Part shown: positions 12,650 through 23,809 of the stretch, in pieces
How the letters are laid out: each line of letters opens with the position of its first letter
How positions within the stretch are numbered: position 1 is the first letter of the stretch
Assembly (NCBI GenBank): GCA_964006375.1
Contig: OZ023270.1
Coordinates: 58,410,288-58,474,287 of the forward strand
DNA length: 64,000 nt
Direction: 5' to 3'
Source: Tillus elongatus
Lineage: Eukaryota; Arthropoda; Insecta; Coleoptera; Cleridae
Translations under genes and position numbers: made by a program
The notes under the pieces: generated by a model
What the model was told of the DNA's origin: nothing
Seen by the model: the letters and a program-made list of their open reading frames with translations, nothing else
The model's database searches: none

Positions 12650-13222
12650 CAAATGGTAATCGTATACGAAATGCTGTTGTCTTCAGTGCAGAAAACTCAT
12701 CATCCAACACTGCCCAAAATTCAAAAAAGGATTTAATACTAAATTGTCTTTTGATTTCACCACTTACCGCAAAGTCTATAAAGATTTCTTCTTCGGCAGT
12801 GAAGAGACCTTGGGGGTATTTTGAAATGGGTCCCCCTAACCCACTCGTAACTTGCTCTCAAACTGAGGTCAGCAGAAAAATACTTTTTTAAATTCTTTGC
12901 CAGGATGACTAAATGATTTTCAATGGTTACAAAAACAGCTTTCACATGTTGTTCTTCGGTCTTGTAAGTTTTAACACATTTACCCACATTTGCAAATATT
13001 TTTGGTTTTTTGCTTTACATTTCTGGTCCACAATTCCAGTTTTCTAAAAAACACATTAACTTTGTCACTCGTATCCAACACATTTTACGACAATAGGCAT
13101 GGATGCAAAATGATAACGTTTTGTATCCTCCTACTGTGTCAAAAAGCATAACTATTAGACAATTGATAGTCCCTTTATTAATCTTATTTTTAAAGGGGTA
13201 GACATTGATCCAATCCAATCCA
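12650..13222 (-). pseudogene. ZBED5/SCAND3-like hAT transposase, C-terminal piece
   Basis: On the - strand, VTIENHLVILAKNLKKYF followed by YEWVRGTHFKIPP matches the region of ZBED5/SCAND3-type hAT proteins where 'HLxxLxxxFxxYFP...WVRNPF' is conserved. Further upstream, the 13222 side reads CFLENWNCGPEM with a stop at about 13015. The element is cut at its upstream side by the jockey-like insertion beginning near 13225. Its middle and N-terminal pieces lie at 16140-17012 and 18660-19090, in the same orientation and the correct order. Confidence 0.75.
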
Positions 13223-13445
13223 TAGCAGGTGATAGTGGAATTTTCCTTTACGTAATAGTAAAGGCTTTTTTTCACGCACGAGGAGGTACCACCCCTTACA
13301 TCAAGGGGCCGGTGACGTCCCAACGGACGTTTACGGTTCTGGTGTATGGGTCGGTTTCCCTTATAAGAAAAAATGATGATGGCTCCTCCTTGTACAAAAT
13401 ATTCCGGAGGTAAAATACCCCTCCATTCGGATCTCCGGGAGAGGG

Positions 13446-14399
13446 GTGTACAGGGGGCGCCAACACCAAAACATATCCTTTTCGAATATATGTTATATAT
13501 TTCTCCAGGCTAACAGGCCCAAACTCCTCTTCCTCACCGAAACCCAAATTAGTACCGAAACAGACACTAATCACCTTAATTTTCCGGGGTATGATCTCCT
13601 TACTTCCTTTAGATTGCATGGAGGCGTGTGCGCATACGTCGGTAGCAATATACCCTGCACCAGACTTCCCAATTTAGAAGCTGGAAGAAAAGACATATTA
13701 TGGATAAAACTCTCTTTCAGGGCTGAAACAAAATTCATCTGTTGCATTTACCGGTCACCTTCTGACAACAACTTTGTCCAGCTCTTTGACTACCTTTCTG
13801 AAAAAACCGACTATCTGATTTCTTAATATCCTTCCTCCGAGGTCACTATTCTTGGTGACTTCAATATCCATAATAAGGAATTGCTAGGATCCTCAAAAAC
13901 CGATCCACAAGGGAGAGCAGCGGAGACCTTTGCAGTCAGAAATACTTTAGCCAATATGGTTCAGCAACCTACTTACTTTCCTCGTATCCCAACACACAGC
14001 TCAAATCCCTTGGATCTCCTTCTTACTTCAAAACCTGAATGCTATAAGATATCAGTCACCGCCCCCCTTGGTCGATCAGACTACGGCATGGTCACTGCTT
14101 CCTGCGCAATGCAACCCGAAGTCACACAATCATCACACCCACGTATCGTTTGGCACTACAACTCCGCAAACTGGGACGAAATACGGGATTATTTTTCCTC
14201 ATTTCCATGGGCGTCTGTCTGCTTGCCTCATCCTGACCCCTCTGATATCTCACAAAACGTCACCGAAATTATCCAAGCTGGCATGGAATTATTTCGTCCA
14301 CGTACACAGAAAACCTCTGCAGCCACTCAAAAGCCCTGGTTCTCTAAATCTTGTGACAAGGCCAGACTTGAAAAGGTAAAAGCTCACAAAAGCTTCTAA
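13446..14399 (+). pseudogene. APE-type endonuclease of jockey-like copy 1
   Basis: The translated stretch runs from LLFLTETQIS (catalytic Glu of APE nucleases) through CCIYRSPS and ILGDFNIH to APLGRSDYGMV, where active elements have SDH. A stop at 13824-13826 falls between the first two blocks. The endonuclease would nick the target DNA to prime reverse transcription. The SDH-to-SDY change and the stop make it inactive. Confidence 0.82.
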
Positions 14400-16060
14400 A
14401 CAATCCCAGTCAAGAAAACCGTCAAGCATTTAACGACGCAAGAAACCGCTATGTCCGCATTCTTTCTGAGGCAAAAAACTTGTTTAATAACCACATTAAA
14501 AACAAAGTCCTCTTAAGCTCCAGCCCCAGCAAACCCTTCTGGACTCTTGCTAAATTTATTGGGAATAATTTCTGCAAGAGCACGTTCCCACCTCTTGTCT
14601 CAGGGGATGAAATTGTTTCTACCGCCCTGGGCAAGGCTGAACTTTTTGCCTCGTTGTTCGCCGGCAATTTGACTCTCAACCCACCTCCAAATGTTCAACC
14701 ACCTACAGTCCCCAATGTCGCGCATAAAATGACGGATATCATTTTCCAAACTAGAAAGGTACGAAAGATGCTATCTTCTCTTAATACCAGGAGAGCCTCT
14801 GGCCTTGACGAGATCCCAGCAATTGTTCTCAAAAAATGCGCACCAGAACTTGCTCCTGTCCTGACTCGTCTGTTTCAGACATCTTACAATAGAGGCATAT
14901 TCCCTAGTAATTGGAAAACTGCTCGAGTACAACCCGTCCTAAGAAAGGATCGAAAGCGCTTCTAGCAACTACAGGCCTATTTTTTCCTTTCAGTCATCTC
15001 TAAAGTGATGGAAAAGTATATAAACACCGAATTACTAAAATTTCTTGAAAAACGCAGTCTAATCCACGACAGGCAGTATGGATACCGTCAGCGCAGATCA
15101 ATATCCAATTAATGCAGGAGTTCCTCAAGGTTCAGTTTTAGCCCCTACTTTGTTTCTTCTCCACATCAATGACCTCCTCTCTAGCACATCCAACCCAGTT
15201 CACAGTTACGCGGACGACAGCACCCTCCACTAAAATATACAATATTCTAAGCCTGTCTCTTTAGCCCAATTAGATGAGGATCGCAGACTCATGGAGGGTT
15301 CTGTCTCCGTGGATCTCCAAAAAATATTAGACTGGGGAAGTAGAAATCTTGTACAATTCAACCCCACCAAATATCAGTCTTGCTTTCTTTCTCATAAGAG
15401 ATACACCAGCCCTAAACCCATCACAATGAAGTTATTCAAAGTAATGAGTCATTTTCTCTTGTTGGCATTTCTGTGGATGGAAATCTTAATTAGCACCAAC
15501 ATGTCACATCAAATGCAGAAGCGGCTGCTAAGAAATTAGGTTTCCTCTTCCGGGCTCGCAAATACTTTTCAACAGCTAATCTCTATACCTTATATGCTTC
15601 ACAAATAAGGCCAAACCTCTAATACTGCTCCCACATCTGGGGTTCAGCTGCCGCTTCTACACTCGCTATCCTGGACTCCATTTAAAAGAAAGCTATACGT
15701 CTCATCGGTGACCCAATCATCACCCAAAAGCTGCCATCCCTTGCCCACCGACGTGCCGTTGGTGACCTCTCTCTCTCTCTCTCTCTCTCTTTTATAGATA
15801 TCTGCACGGGCACTGCTCAGGGGAGCTTTCCTCCATAGTTCCCCCACCTGCTGCCCCCAACGGATCTACCAGGGGAACAGAGCGAATGCGCCCTTTTACT
15901 GTCCAGGTTACCAGACATAGAACATCTTGTTATGCCCGCTCTTTTGTCCCGAGGACTTCCAAGTTGTGGAATTCTTTGTCGGCACATGTTTTTCCTTCTC
16001 CTCCGAAACTCCAAACCTTCAAGTCCAGAATTAACAAGTTGCCTCTTTCCTCCTTGTGAG
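14400..16060 (+). pseudogene. Reverse transcriptase of jockey-like copy 1
   Basis: The RT starts with SGLDEIPAIVLKKCAPELAP and GIFPSNWKTARVQPV. It then jumps from RQYGYRQRRS directly to PINAGVPQGSVLAPTL, and continues with HSYADDSTLH (active site). The C-terminal half carries FNPTK, SQIRPNL and RTSKLWNSL-type motifs with several frame changes. The jump removes motif A (DISKAFD in copy 2). A (CT)n expansion lies near 15765-15790. Confidence 0.82.
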
Positions 16061-16139
16061 CACCCACGGTACGATAGTATTTACGCTGTAAGCCTTCGTG
16101 GTGTGTTGTTGAAATTAAAAAACATATGTGTTTGCTCCT

Positions 16140-17012
16140 TGTAGTTGACGATTGAAGGTATCTTTATTTTCGAATATGTAGACCAAGTAGCTCAATTTCA
16201 TCACAAATAAATCATATCGGAACTTCTCGGCTTCCGGTAGATTTTCCTCTTCTAGAAAAATGGCGATTTCATCTCTTGATTCACAACAACGTTGCGAAAA
16301 TGTCCCACGTGATAACCATCTTCCAATAAAATAGTAACGCTGAATCTACTGCACGCATGTCTTTACAAAGTGCAGAAAAATTCTTGATTTTAGATGTCTT
16401 AATTTTACATAATTTACTACGCTTACCACCGTAGTCAGCACAATATTCAGACCAGCATTTATTTGTTTGGAAGCCAGAGCTCCTCTGTGGATCATGCCAT
16501 GTGTCCAGATACACCTTGGAGATTTTTGTTTTACAAGTGCTTGTATACTTTGGAATCTTCCAGACATTGTACAAGCAGCAGCGGTACATATTCCGATGCA
16601 TATCCACTCTATGTGTGCCTCGTTCAGAACATCATTTAAGCTAGCAAATTATGCAAGTACTGATGCTTTGAGTTCTATTGGTTTCCAGAATAGTAGTTCT
16701 TCTACTGCCGACATACCATTCACAACATCGAGCATAGGCAATTACATTAGCGTCCTTGTTGCAATTTATTGCCTCATCAGACTGAATTGTAAAAAAAAAT
16801 GTCACGAACTCCCCGAAAATTGATGCTGTACATCTTCATGTATATCACCAATTAGACGGGCAACAGTATAATTTGATAGAGGGATAGACTGCAATTGTTT
16901 GGCAAAATTATCTCCAACCATAGCGATCCAATTGCAGCTGCATCTTCAATGGTGTGAGGATTTTTACATCTGGCTATTTGATATGAAACTTTCTAAAAGG
17001 CAAGTAAGCTTT
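16140..17012 (-). pseudogene. ZBED5/SCAND3-like hAT transposase, middle piece
   Basis: On the - strand the order is ASYQIARCKNPHTIEDA, then LQSIPLSNYTVARLIGDI, HRGALASKQINAGLN, VVNYVKLRHLKSRIFLHF, and GRWLSRGTFSQRCCESRDE. These are consecutive landmarks of ZBED5/SCAND3-like hAT proteins ('KPHTIAE', 'IPLSNNTVSRRI', 'HREALATK', 'FIKARALNSRLF', 'VRWLSRGKVL'). Many stops and indels break it. It lies between the two inserted retrotransposons. Confidence 0.85.
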
Positions 17013-18640
17013 TATCATTCACAGACGATGTATTAGAGATCATAAAATTAGTTTCAGTTAAAAATTTATCAGGAATAGATTAAATACCATGTAGTCTTCT
17101 TGGCAGGGTTGCTCATCTTGTGGTGGCTCCACTAACTTACCTTATAAATGTGTCATTTGAAATCGGTTGTTTTCCTGAGCGTCTGAAGGCGGTCATTATC
17201 GTCTCTCTTTTTAAGAAGGGAGATCCACGTCTTATGGACAACTACAGGGCGATTGCGCTGCTTTCGGTTTTTTCTAAGATCTTTAAGAAGGCATTTCTGC
17301 CAAGACTCGTGTCATTTTTGGAGAGATACAATTTACTGTCTCCGTGACAATTTGGCTTTCGTAGGCAGCTGTCAACTCAGGATGCCGTGCTTAGCACTTA
17401 CCTGACAGTCTTGGATTACATAAACAGTGGGTCCAAATCCGCCGGCCTGTTCTTCGACATTTCGAAAGCGTTTAATGCTATCAACAATTCCCTTTTACTG
17501 AAAAAATTGGAATATTATGGCATAAGAGGAAATGCATATTTATGGATAAAAAGCTACCTGTCTGGGAGAAGTCAGGCTATCAGGATACGACAGGCAGGTA
17601 AGAACTATATGTCTGGATTTTCAGCCGTGTCCAGCGGCGTGCCGTAGGGCAGCATATTAGGTCCTGTTTTGTTTACATTTTTTCTTAACGATATTGTTTA
17701 TGATCTCCAACAATACCACTTCACTTTGTACGCAGATGACACCACTGCTGCAATCTCAGGGGAACGTTTTGAAGAGCTTGGTGCTGCAGCTAATATGTGT
17801 TTGTGTGTCTCAGGTGTCAGCCTGGTGTTCGCGAAATGTCCTGGTTCTTAACACGCGGAAGACTAAAATGCTTATTTTTTCTCCGGTGGGTGTGCATCCG
17901 AATCTGAGACTATATGTGAGATCTGATAACGGTTCAATAAGACAAGGCACGTCTGTAAAGTTTTTGGGGCTCCATCTGGATTCTAACTTATCATGGGATG
18001 TCCATGTTGACCATGTGGTGACCTCTCTTACATCTAGGAATTACGCTTTGCTGCAGCTGCGGGATCTCTTGAGTACTCAGGCGTTGTTGACATGCTACTA
18101 TGGTAGTGTTAACTGTCTCCTGGCATATGGTTTGCTGTGTTGGGGCGGCTGTGTGCATCTGGGGAGGGTTCTGTTGATGCAGAAGAGAATTGTCCGCACC
18201 ATGTTTGGCATGCCATCTTCCGCATCTTGTAGACCATTATTTATACGGTGTGGCGTTTTAACAGTGACGTGCCTATATATCCTTGAGGCGCTTTGATATG
18301 TCAGAAAAAATATTGCAATTTTTAGTGCCTGCGGTAATATTACAGCGTATGAAACAAGACTGGTTAAAGATTTGTATGTTCCCCCTTATAGGATCGAACA
18401 GATTAATCGGGCACCTGGCAACACTGCAATACGCTTATATAATCATTTACCTGACAGCGTCAAAAAGTTGAGAAGCCTCAGGCAATTTAAGCTTGCTTTT
18501 AAATCGGTTTTTAGAGAGCATTCTTTTTATTCTGTGGACGATTATTTTAATTTTAAATTTCAGCGTTGATAAGCTGTTTTTTGTGTTTTGACTATTTCCG
18601 ATATCTTATAGAGATCTATGGAGCAGTTTTAATAAATAAA
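17013..18640 (+). mobile_element. Second non-LTR retrotransposon type (5'-truncated)
   Basis: The copy starts inside the RT (DDVLEIIKLVSVKNLSGID) and ends after AATAAATAAAGTGC near 18640. It interrupts the ZBED5-like hAT remnant: hAT sequence stops at about 17012 and resumes at about 18660. The family differs clearly from the jockey-like copies in this window. Confidence 0.85.
17041..18569 (+). pseudogene. Reverse transcriptase, CR1/L2-like
   Basis: Motifs in order: CFPERLKAVIIVSLFKKGD, DNYRAIALLSVFSKIF, FGFRRQLSTQDA, AGLFFDISKAFNAINN (motif A; the usual FDxxD is altered to NAINN), SSGVP-stop-GSILGPVLF (motif B with a TAG at 17645-17647), TLYADDTT (active site) and VKFLGLHLDSNLSW. Stops at 17345 and 17645 and a frame change near 17800 show it is dead. 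Clade placement is tentative. Confidence 0.82.
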
Positions 18641-18659
18641 GTGCTTTTTTATTACTTGT

Positions 18660-19090
18660 GCTTTTATTTATTATTTTTTTAATTGTAATTCGAATAATTC
18701 TCAGTGTTTGCTTACGTACTCACTATGAATCGTTTCCAAATGCCGCTTAAGCTTATTAGGTTTCATGCTGTCTGATGCCAAAATTTTTGGGCAAATGACA
18801 CACAGGGTCCTTTCTTCTTCATTTACCTAAGTGCTGGTAAACCCAAACTTGAGATATTTCTGAGGATGTTTTCTTGATTTTTGTTTCACAAACACTCTCG
18901 TCTGTGTACTTGTTGATGATTCAGTATCGTCACATCCGCGCTTACGCCCACTTACAAATTTATCCATGATTCTGTATACACTGCATAAATCTACTACTAT
19001 TCGAATATCGTGAATAACAGTTAACACGCAAATTACAACATACACATTCACGGTAGAAGGATCGACTCGACTGAGACTGGCTGGAACCAA
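18660..19090 (-). pseudogene. ZBED5/SCAND3-like hAT transposase, N-terminal piece
   Basis: On the - strand a Met-Asp-Lys-Phe start is followed by a Ser/Thr-rich linker (ESSTSTQTR), YLKFGFTST, a stop, then TLCVICPKILASDSMKPNKL and KRHLETIHS. This is the BED-like C2H2 zinc finger (C-x2-C...H-x4-H) opening ZBED5/SCAND3-type proteins. An in-frame TAG after FGFTST breaks it. Confidence 0.85.
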
Positions 19091-19674
19091 ACGAGATGAA
19101 CCATTAATACACGCCGCGCAGACGTTTTAGAATGTTCAAAACAATCGGAACTTCTCGCGACTTAACTTTAGAGTTAAGACGTTTGAATTTTTAAAACAAT
19201 TTATTTAATACTTTAAACAATCAATACTTAATTACTTAATACAAAAAAATGAATAATACAATATAATAAAATTATGACGATCAACCTACATGTGATCTAA
19301 TGTCTAGCACGCGATGTGCAGAGTACTAACTCGGAACAAGAATGAACGGTCGTATCCCTGTGAGCAGCCCCTTTATACACTTCACTCCAGCCGTGGCACT
19401 TATTGTCTCTGGATGAAACAAAGGATCTGCTGATGTAGATTCTCACAGTGATATTCCATCCAACTTGCTGTTTGAGCCTGCATACTTGTGGGCTCCTTTC
19501 CGTCTACGGCTGACTCAGCGGTTCTTACTGTGGGAAGGCGACTTTGTTGTATAACGGGCCATTGTTTGGACTCCATTTATCTCGCGTCTGTCGTTGTGGT
19601 GGACGTAAGACGGGGCGCGTGATTAGAATTGTGAATTAAATTTTGGTTGAAAATTCCAAAAGTTTGAGAAACCC
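19091..19674. other. Intronic spacer
   Basis: No gene seen. The proximal part may include the 5' end of the hAT remnant, but no terminal repeat was identified. Confidence 0.35.
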
Positions 19675-19960
19675 TGTCTTAGGTAAAGACCGATACAGAG
19701 GGGGACGAATCGCAGGAAAATTTTCTGTGTATTGTATTTTGATTGCTGAACGTCGTTTTTGAATTCGTGTTATAACTTTACCAGCCGAGTTGCGAAATCT
19801 CTCCTATATCAAAGAGATAATGCATTGTATAGAAGAGATTCCAAAACTCTGCAGGTAAAATTATAACAGGAATTCAAAAACGTCGTGCAGCAATTAAAAC
19901 ACAAAAGAGAGACAATTTCCCTGGTATTCGTCCCTCTCTGTATCGGTCTTTACCTAAGAC
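19675..19960. repeat. Long near-palindrome (hairpin, arms ~125 bp)
   Basis: Left arm GTCTTAGGTAAAGACCGATA is answered by TATCGGTCTTTACCTAAGAC at the right end. The pairing continues inward through GGACGAAT / ATTCGTCC and AACGTCGTTTTTGAATTC / GAATTCAAAAACGTCG. The unpaired loop is about 30 bp. It is probably a fold-back MITE or an inverted duplication; no coding potential. Confidence 0.85.
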
Positions 19961-19994
19961 GTGGTATAAACGTGATGTTTAGTGGTTTAGTAGT

Positions 19995-20160
19995 TTAGAA
20001 TTTTTCATCCTCTGATGACGCTAACTTTGTTAGTGGAACAGGTATTTGAAAGATATCTTGTGATTTGGGTTCTCCAAGTGTACTTATCAGTGGTCATCAC
20101 AGGCTCACATCTTCTCTCAGCACAACACAAAATTTATAGTCATCAGAAGATGAAAAATTA
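19995..20160. repeat. Short inverted repeat pair (MITE-like)
   Basis: TTTTTCATCCTCTGATGAC at about 20004 is matched by GTCATCAGAAGATGAAAAA at about 20138. The interior shows no further symmetry. Confidence 0.5.
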
Positions 20161-20465
20161 TTTAAAAGTTATTTATGATTTATTGTAAATCACAAAAAAT
20201 GTAAGAGGGTTTTCTTGGATTAGCTCAACTCACTAATTGCTTTAAAAATGCAATCATGCCCCACAGCTACAATAGACCTAATGTCCAATTTGACTTCAGT
20301 GCAGATATACGTGAAGAGGCATACAGCACTAAGTGCCTCGAGACTATTTCAAGCAAACAAATTCAAACCAGGAGACTCGATTCGCTACCTGAAGACCGAG
20401 AAATTATGCCATTAGTCACTCACCAAATCAACAGATCAAATACCAGTAAATCTGGGTCTCTGCCC
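20161..20465. other. Spacer with a short open frame, function unknown
   Basis: A 73-codon frame (20256-20477) runs into the retrotransposon and matches nothing I recognise. Confidence 0.3.
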
Positions 20466-21100
20466 GTACGTCCGTAGCAATCTACCCTGCACCAGACTCC
20501 CCAATTTAGAAGCTGGAAGAAAAGACACTATGGATAAAACTCTCTCAGGGCTGCAACTAAATTCATCTGTTGCATTTACCGGTCACCTTCTGACAACAAC
20601 TTTGTCCAGCTCTTTGACTACCTTTCTGAAAAAACCGACCATCTGATTTCTAAATATCCTTCCTCCGAGGTCACTATTTTTGGTGACTTCAATGTTTATA
20701 ATAAGGAATGGCTAGGATCTTCAAAACCCGATCCACAGGGGAGAGCAGCGAAAGCCTTTGCAGTCAGCAATTCTTTAGCCAGTATGGTTCAGCAACCTAC
20801 CTGCTTTCTTCGCATCCCAACACACAGCTCAAATCCCTTGGATCTCTTTCTTACTACAAATCCTGACTGCTATAAGATATCAGTCACCGCCCCCTTGGTC
20901 GCTCAGACCACGGCATGGTCACTGCTTCCTGCGCAATGCAACCCGAGGTCACACAGTCATCACACCCACGTATCGTTTGACACTACAACTCCGCGAACTG
21001 GGACGAAATGCGAGATTAATTTTCCTCATTTATTTATTATTATTTATTCCACGTACACAGAAAACCTCTTCAGCCACTTAAAAGCCCTGGTTCTCTAAAT
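20466..21100 (+). pseudogene. Endonuclease fragment of jockey-like copy 2
   Basis: Contains CCIYRSPSDNNFVQLFDYL and VTIFGDFNVYNKEWLG. A one-base loss in a C run near 20890 shifts the frame before the SDH block. The C-terminal part is split again near 21020, where a short TTTATTATTATTTATT run replaces element sequence. Confidence 0.75.
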
Positions 21101-21103
21101 CAT

Positions 21104-22935
21104 GTGACAAGGCGGGACTTGAAAAGGTCAAAGCTCACAAAACGCTTCTACACAATCCCAGTCAAAAAAACCGTCAGGTATTTAACGACGCAAGAAACCG
21201 GTATGTCCACATTCTTTCTGAGGCAAAAAAACTCGTTTAATAACCACATCAGAAACAAAGTCCTCTCAAGCTCCAACGGCAGCAAACCATTCTGGACTCT
21301 CGCTAAATCTATTGGGAATAATTTCTGCAAGAGCACGTTCCCACATCTTGTCTCAGGGGATGAAATTGTTTATACAGCCCTGGGCAAGGCTGAACTGTTT
21401 GCCTCGCTGTACGCTGGAAATTCTACGCTTAACCCACCTCCAAATATTCAACCACCAAGAGTCCCCAATGTCACGCATAAAATGACGGATATCATTTTCA
21501 AAACTAAAAAGGTACGAAGGATGCTCTCTTCTCTTAATACCAGAAAAGCATCTGGCCTTGACGAGATCCCAGCAATTGTTCTCAAAAAATGCGCACCAGA
21601 ACTTGCTCCTGTCCTAACTCGTCTGTTTCAGACATCTTACAATAGAGGCATATTCCCTAGTAACTGGGAAACTGCTCCAGTACAACCCGTCCCCAAGAAA
21701 GGATCCAAAGCGCTTCGTAGCAACTACAGGCCTATTTCCCTCCTTTCAGTCGTCTCTAAAGTGATGAAAACGTATATAAACACCGAATTACTAAAATTTC
21801 TTGAAAAACACAGTCTAATCCACGACAGGCAGTATGGATTCCGTCAGCGCAGATCAACTGCCGACTTCCTTTCCTTTGTCACCCATTCTTGGAACAAGTC
21901 TATGGACGTACACGGTGAATCCCAGATTGTCCCTCTAGACATATCCAAAGCATTCGACCAGGTCTGGCACGCATGCAGGAGTTCCTCAAGGTTCAACTCT
22001 AGTCCCTACTTTGTTTCTTCTCTACATCGATGACCTTCTCTCTAGCACATCCAACCCAGTTCACAGTTACGCGGACGACAGCACCCTCCACTCAAATATA
22101 CAATATACTAAGCCTGTCTCTCTAGCCCAATTAGATGAGGATCGCAGACTCATGGAGAGTTCTATCTCCGTGGATCTCCAAAAAATATTAGACTGGGGAA
22201 GTAGAAATCTTGTACAATTCAACCCCACCAAATCACAGTCTTGCTTTCTTTCTCATAAGAGATACACAAGCCCTAGACCCATCACAATGAACAACCAAGT
22301 TATTCAAAGTAATGAGTCCTTTTCACTTGTTGGCATTTCTGTGGATTGGAATTTGAATTGGCATCAACATGTCACATCAATTGCAGAAGCGGCTGCTAAG
22401 AAATTAGGTTTCCTCTTCCGGGCTCGCAAATACTTTTCACCAGCAAATCTCTATACTTTGTATACTTCACAAATAAGACCAAACCTCGAATACTGCTCCC
22501 ACATCTGGGGTGCTGCTGTCGCTTCTACACTCGCTATCCTGGACTTCTTTCAGAAGAGAGCTATACGTCTCATCGGTGATCCTACCCTCACCCGAAGGCT
22601 ACCATCCCTTGTCCACCGACGTGCCGTTGGTGACCTCTCTCTCTCTCTTTTATAGATATCTGCACGGGCAGTGCTCAGAGGAGCTTTCTTCCATAGTTCC
22701 TCCACCTGCTGCCCCCAGCAGATCTACCAGGGGAACAGAGCGAATGCACCTTTTTAATGTCCAGGTCACCAGACATAGAACATCTTGTTTTGCCCGCTCT
22801 TTTGTCCCGAGGACTTCAAAGTTGTGGAATTCCTTGCCGGCACATGTTTTTCTTTCTCCCCCGAACCTCCAAACCTTCAAGTCCAGAATTAACAAGTTGC
22901 CTCTTTCCTCCTTGTCGACACCCACGGTACGGTAG
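21104..22935 (+). pseudogene. Reverse transcriptase of jockey-like copy 2
   Basis: A 309-codon frame covers SGLDEIPAIVLKKCAPELAP, NYRPISLLSVVSKVM, YGFRQRRSTADF and PLDISKAFDQVWHA (motif A intact). A deletion then shifts to the frame at 22011, with LLYIDDLLSSTSNPVHSYAD (active site YADD), ending about 22655. A final frame to 22935 gives the C-terminus (RTSKLWNSLPAHVF, FKSRINKLPLSSLSTPTVR). It is the best-preserved RT copy of this family here, yet still inactive. Confidence 0.82.
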
Positions 22936-22985
22936 TATTTAGGCTGTAAGCTCTCGTGGTGTGTTCTTGAAATTAAAAAAATAAA

Positions 22986-23361
22986 AAATCTAATACATCT
23001 ATTGACGTGGTCATGAGTGACTGCCAAGTATGAAAAAGCCATGTAAAAAATAAACTTGATATTAAAGGGAGGATCCAAATGCCGTCATACTAAAGAAAAA
23101 CGCCAGGGTTAAGACAGACAAAACGGTTCATCACCATAAAGACAACACAGAAGTCTGAACTGCTTCTGGAGTTGACCAGGACAACTTGAGAATAATTTCA
23201 GGAGTTTTTACGCGACACTTTCCAGTAAGGTACCTTATGACGATGGGTAAGGCGGGCAGTGAAAACTGTAAATACCGCACCGGTTTTGTCATAATTTAAA
23301 TAAATATAAAACTATTTGCAATATCCGAAAATATTTTTCTCATCACTTTTGTTTTTTGTAG
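22986..23361. other. Intronic spacer before P450 exon 2
   Basis: No repeat recognised. It ends with the acceptor TTTGTTTTTTGTAG. Confidence 0.4.
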
Positions 23362-23559
23362 ATATTTTCAAGAAACTAATGCAATTATTTCAAGAGTTTC
23401 CCAATGGAGGAAAAATATGGCTCGGGCATTTACTATACTATGGTATTACAGATCCTGAAAATTTGAAGATCTTGTTGAATCATCCCAAGGCACTTTCTAA
23501 AGCTGGCCTGTACCACTATACTAAGGTTATTATTGGAGAGGGAATCTTTTCAGCTCCAG
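23362..23559 (+). CDS. CYP4: Cytochrome P450 family 4, coding exon 2
   Basis: Codes for the rest of codon 75 through residue 140 and the first base of codon 141. The translation includes IFKKLMQLFQEFPNGGKIWL, YYGITDPENLKILLNHPKAL and GEGIFSAP. These fit the beta-1 sheet and helix B to B' region of CYP4 proteins, where 'VxLTDPEDxExIL' and 'LGEGLFTAP' are conserved. The acceptor is TTTTTGTAG|AT and the donor CCAG|GTAACA; both phases match their neighbours. Confidence 0.95.
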
Positions 23560-23809
23560 GTAACAGTTTGATAATAATATTATGATTATAAATATAGCAT
23601 AGGGCACTGGATTTAGATGCACTTGTTTTCCTTGTTAATTATTGTAAATCGTGGTATGTGTGTTTTACTTTCTGGTAACTTACTATGAGTAATAAGGCAT
23701 TTTATACCTAACAGCATGGGCAACTGGAAAAAAAAAAAAAATATTCCACCGAATTCACAGCAATAACAAATACTACATATTAAAATGTAATACCTTAAGA
23801 GGGAAAAAA

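Larger units (their letters stand above)
13225..16110 (+). mobile_element. Jockey/CR1-like non-LTR retrotransposon, copy 1
   Basis: Encodes an APE-type endonuclease and a reverse transcriptase in broken frames. The 5' end is shared with copy 3 (TTTTCCTTTACG near 13240; AGGAGGTACCACCCCTTACA near 13282). The 3' end is GTGGTGTGTTGTTGAAATTA followed by an A-rich tail near 16110. It is inserted into the ZBED5-like hAT remnant. RT motif A is deleted (see findings). Jockey/CR1-type assignment comes from the domain order and motifs; the exact clade needs a phylogeny. Confidence 0.88.
20466..22985 (+). mobile_element. Jockey/CR1-like retrotransposon, copy 2
   Basis: Same family as copy 1 but 5'-truncated: it starts inside the endonuclease (SNLPCTRLPNLEAGRK). 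It ends GTGGTGTGTTCTTGAAATTA plus an A-rich tail near 22985. This copy keeps RT motif A (PLDISKAFDQVWHA) and then has its own deletion, jumping to QEFLKVQL-type sequence ahead of motif B. Confidence 0.88.
11561..23361 (+). other. CYP4: P450 intron 1 (11.8 kb), filled with transposons
   Basis: GT at 11561 and TTTTTGTAG ending 23361 flank it, phase 1. It contains a non-LTR fragment, a hAT element in three pieces, two jockey-like copies, a second non-LTR type and a long hairpin. Confidence 0.9.

Noticed and set aside
15765..15795. Functional (CT)n regulatory tract
   Set aside because: It lies inside the retrotransposon RT and is present in shorter form in the other copies, so it is simple slippage.
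22650..23078. 142-codon open frame antisense to jockey-like copy 2
   Set aside because: It mirrors the RT C-terminus and equivalent antisense frames occur in copies 3 and 4.
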